The notes under the pieces were generated by a model. That model was given only the letters and a program-made list of their open reading frames with translations. It made no database searches and had not been told where the DNA came from. This document shows positions 5,674 through 7,626 of a DNA stretch of 7,626 nucleotides, in pieces. The translations under genes and the position numbers were made by a program. Numbering within the stretch: the stretch's first letter is position 1; each line of letters starts with the position of its first letter. This DNA is from Euryarchaeota archaeon UBA561 (GTDB lineage Archaea; Thermoplasmatota; Poseidoniia; Poseidoniales; Poseidoniaceae): assembly GCA_002502295.1 (NCBI GenBank), contig DANX01000062.1, positions 1-7,626 on the forward strand, given 5' to 3'.

Positions 5674-6522
5674 ATGGGCAAAACCCAACTCCTTCCGATT
5701 GCAGTGTTGTTATTAATTTCAAGTTCATTAAGTGGATGCTTAGAATTTGGTGCTGATGAAAACGAAACTGTTGATGAAACCCCAACTTGGCCACTTTCCA
5801 GTTCATTCATTTTATCACATTCAGACCCTACATCGACGTATGCTTCTGCAAACGCGAATCCGACTGGAGGCACAGAACCATATCAATATCAGTGGTCTTT
5901 GGACGGAGTTATCCAATCCGGAACAATGAGTTATATTGATTTTTATGATTTATCAGTTGGTTCTCATTCAGTTGAATTAAAAGTGATGGATTCCAAAGGA
6001 GAAATGCAATCATCAACACAAACAATTGTTGTGGAAGCCAGCCAAGTTTGGGTTCCGGATTGGAAAATAAACATTGAATTCCGATCATTTACACCGAGAG
6101 CCATTGACTCATCAGATGATATCACAATGGAATTTTATTGGGATGAGTCTAACACTGGAGAATTTGAAGAAGGTGTCCTGTGCTCGACTTGGGATCGAAG
6201 TGATGGAGATGATGTTGAGATTACACTTAGCAAAAAATGTGTGGTAGATATTTCTGATGAAACACATCAAGTAGGATATACGGCTTGTGCATATATTGAT
6301 GATGGATCAAGCAGTTCTGAAAGAATAGATATATACTCCGAAGATACAACATACGGTGCTTGCTTGCTCGTTAAAGATGTTGAGATCGATGGGCAATACG
6401 ATTTCGAAACAAGGACTTATGACGGCTTAAATGATAACGATGATGATGATATTGAACTTCATGGGAAATTTGTTGTTTACTGGGAATGGATTGATGACGG
6501 CGAATATGTCGATGAAGATTGA
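5674..6522 (+). CDS. Secreted lipoprotein with PKD/Ig-like domain and acidic C terminus
   Basis: A 282-residue lipoprotein. The signal peptide has a basic start (MGK), a hydrophobic core at about 6-18, and a lipobox LSGC at 19-22, so Cys22 is the probable lipid-modified residue. An acidic linker follows (ADENETVDET, 27-36). Residues about 48-120 resemble a PKD/SprB-like Ig fold: the NPTGGTEPYQYQWSLDG stretch, then DLSVGSHSVELKVMDSKG. Residues about 125-270 form a second beta-rich domain with Asp/Ser-rich loops and four cysteines (170, 189, 205, 230) that may pair; the Asp-rich stretches (DDDD 256-259) suggest metal binding but show no standard EF-hand. I do not know its ligand. The frame is open back to 5494, but only the 5674 start gives a sensible signal peptide and matches the TATA box. 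The gene is visibly more AT-rich than those to its left. PKD-like here is weaker than in the 2730-3578 protein. Confidence 0.85.
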   Translation: MGKTQLLPIAVLLLISSSLSGCLEFGADENETVDETPTWPLSSSFILSHSDPTSTYASANANPTGGTEPYQYQWSLDGVIQSGTMSYIDFYDLSVGSHSVELKVMDSKGEMQSSTQTIVVEASQVWVPDWKINIEFRSFTPRAIDSSDDITMEFYWDESNTGEFEEGVLCSTWDRSDGDDVEITLSKKCVVDISDETHQVGYTACAYIDDGSSSSERIDIYSEDTTYGACLLVKDVEIDGQYDFETRTYDGLNDNDDDDIELHGKFVVYWEWIDDGEYVDED

Positions 6523-6690
6523 AGAAATCAATTCTGCTTGTGAATGCATGGGTTGAAGCAGAAATCCCATCCAATGATATGAGCGGACAATGGGTCAGTT
6601 GCATCGCTACCCTTGTGTAAACATGCGGCCAAGTGAGACACTCTTGCGCTCGAAGAGAACATCATTGCTGCAGGCGTAATTCAACCACGA

Positions 6691-6708
6691 TTTTTCGGGT
6701 TAAAAATA
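6691..6708. terminator. Probable bidirectional terminator (inverted repeat with oligo-T on each strand)
   Basis: ATTTTT at 6691-6696 is the exact complement of AAAAAT at 6703-6708, separated by CGGGTT. Each strand therefore presents a T5 tract, and another T5 follows at 6725-6729. It sits between two convergent genes, 169 bases past the lipoprotein stop and 21 bases past the stop of the opposing gene, which is where shared termination is expected. The structure is short and AT-only in the stem, so the oligo-T tracts matter more than the hairpin. Confidence 0.45.
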
Positions 6709-6728
6709 GAATTCGGAATAACCGTTTT

Positions 6729-7626
6729 TCACAGGCCTTCGAAGAAGTCATCTTCAAAATCATCCTCGACATCGACGACCATTTCTTCTTCATATCCATC
6801 GTCGTAAGCATCTTCCTCAAATGCGGCAGATGTCTTTCTTCTCATAAATATCACAATCGCCACCGCCGCCGCTAGAACCCCCCCTCCAATGGCGGAGTAA
6901 GTTGTTGTTGAGTTCACCGCCAAGGACACAGGTCCACCCTCATCTGGCTCAGGTGTAACTCGAACGGTGAGCATCACATATTGGGTATTGCACAATCCTT
7001 CTGATCTGCATGAAAAATCGCTTGTCACATAGAATTCAATTTGATATGATTCTTCTGTAGTAATGCCTTGAGGTGCACGAATCTCCCATTTTACCGTCGC
7101 AGTTTGGCCAGATTCGATCTCAATATTTTCTATGATGCTTCGTATCGAAAATCCTGCGGTTTCCAAATCATCTAAGTTTCCACTCGAGATTCCTATCAGC
7201 ATTTTGTCGGTGTCTCCGTTTCCATTGTTGCCGTAAATGACATTGTAATCATAATCCTGGCCAGACTCAATGGTAATCTCAGCCTCTGTTAATTGAATTG
7301 TAGGAGCACTGTACTGCAATATCACTGCGGTGGTATCTGCGGTGTCTGATGCCTCAGGCAATGCTGTCACATCAATTCCATTTGCTGAAACTACAGTGGC
7401 CATGGTTGCAATAGAAATGGATTGTGCATCCATGCCCTGTTCTCCTCTAAGGTTGATGACGATGTCTGTTTCTCCGTTTGGTGCTAAAGACATGGTTTCT
7501 GGTCCCGACGATTGCAGAACATCACTTGAAATTTGTATTTCCACCTCTTCAGAATAGGCGGTTGGGTTTCTTACTGTGCAATAATAAAATCCAGTCCGTG
7601 TAGAGCCCGGATATACTTCAAGGAAC
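6729..7626 (-). CDS. C-terminal part of a large surface protein with Ig-like domains, TM anchor and acidic tail (5' end outside window)
   Basis: The frame is open from the window edge to the TGA at 6729, giving 298 visible residues. The GTG at 7544 is not a credible start, because in-frame protein-like sequence continues upstream of it to the edge (LEVYPG, then GFYYCTVRNP). The visible part begins within one beta-rich domain, and a second lies at about 115-223. Both have the alternating strand pattern of the CARDB/NEW3-type Ig-like domains common in archaeal surface proteins, and the second carries Cys206 and Cys212. A single transmembrane helix follows at about 245-261, then a stop-transfer RRK at 262-264 and a strongly acidic cytoplasmic tail (269-298, ending EDDFFEGL). 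The bulk is thus outside the cell, anchored by its C terminus. Function is unknown; the domain assignment is by pattern only. Confidence 0.85.
   Translation of the reverse strand, partial: FLEVYPGSTRTGFYYCTVRNPTAYSEEVEIQISSDVLQSSGPETMSLAPNGETDIVINLRGEQGMDAQSISIATMATVVSANGIDVTALPEASDTADTTAVILQYSAPTIQLTEAEITIESGQDYDYNVIYGNNGNGDTDKMLIGISSGNLDDLETAGFSIRSIIENIEIESGQTATVKWEIRAPQGITTEESYQIEFYVTSDFSCRSEGLCNTQYVMLTVRVTPEPDEGGPVSLAVNSTTTYSAIGGGVLAAAVAIVIFMRRKTSAAFEEDAYDDGYEEEMVVDVEDDFEDDFFEGL

Noticed and set aside
5370..5873. 167-residue minus-strand frame spanning the divergent spacer
   Set aside because: It overlaps the methyltransferase start, the lipoprotein signal peptide and both promoter-like boxes, and its product has no protein-like pattern.
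7542..7544. GTG at 7544 as start of the right-hand gene
   Set aside because: The frame continues upstream with protein-like residues to the window edge, no stop or promoter intervenes, and the domain would be cut in the middle.

Overview
The window looks like a piece of a marine archaeal genome, most likely Marine Group II / Poseidoniales (Thermoplasmatota). This is an inference, because no rRNA or other taxonomic marker is present. It rests on three things: cell-surface proteins with PKD, Kelch and Ig-like folds and many N-x-S/T sequons; start codons without a Shine-Dalgarno motif but with an AT-rich TATA-like box about 21-30 bases upstream (archaeal, leaderless-style promoters); and short intergenic gaps between genes on both strands.

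Layout. 1-2365 (minus) is a long exported Kelch-repeat protein whose 3' end lies outside the window. Divergent from it are a 54-residue one-helix membrane protein (2518-2682, plus) and a membrane-anchored PKD-domain protein (2730-3578, plus). The latter converges, with 4 bases between stops, on a small multi-helix membrane protein (3583-3870, minus). 3871-4178 has no intact gene but holds a reading frame with two in-frame TAG codons and very protein-like 3' sequence. 4179-4634 (plus) is a free methionine-(R)-sulfoxide reductase (GAF fold) with all three expected cysteines. It converges on a METTL7/UbiE-like SAM-dependent methyltransferase (4745-5401, minus). After a 272-base divergent spacer with a perfect 9-bp inverted repeat comes an AT-rich lipoprotein gene (5674-6522, plus). 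It converges, across a 206-base spacer with a probable bidirectional terminator, on the 3' part of a large C-terminally anchored surface protein (6729-7626, minus; 5' end outside the window).

Functionally there are two groups: envelope proteins (Kelch, PKD, lipoprotein, Ig-like anchored protein, two small membrane proteins), and a soluble pair dealing with methionine oxidation damage and SAM-dependent methylation. Nothing requires the genes to act as one pathway, and I see no defence system, CRISPR array, transposase, tRNA or rRNA. The observations most worth checking are the TAG-interrupted frame at 3907-4140, the uniform leaderless promoter geometry, the inverted repeat ahead of the lipoprotein gene, and the base-composition shift at that gene.
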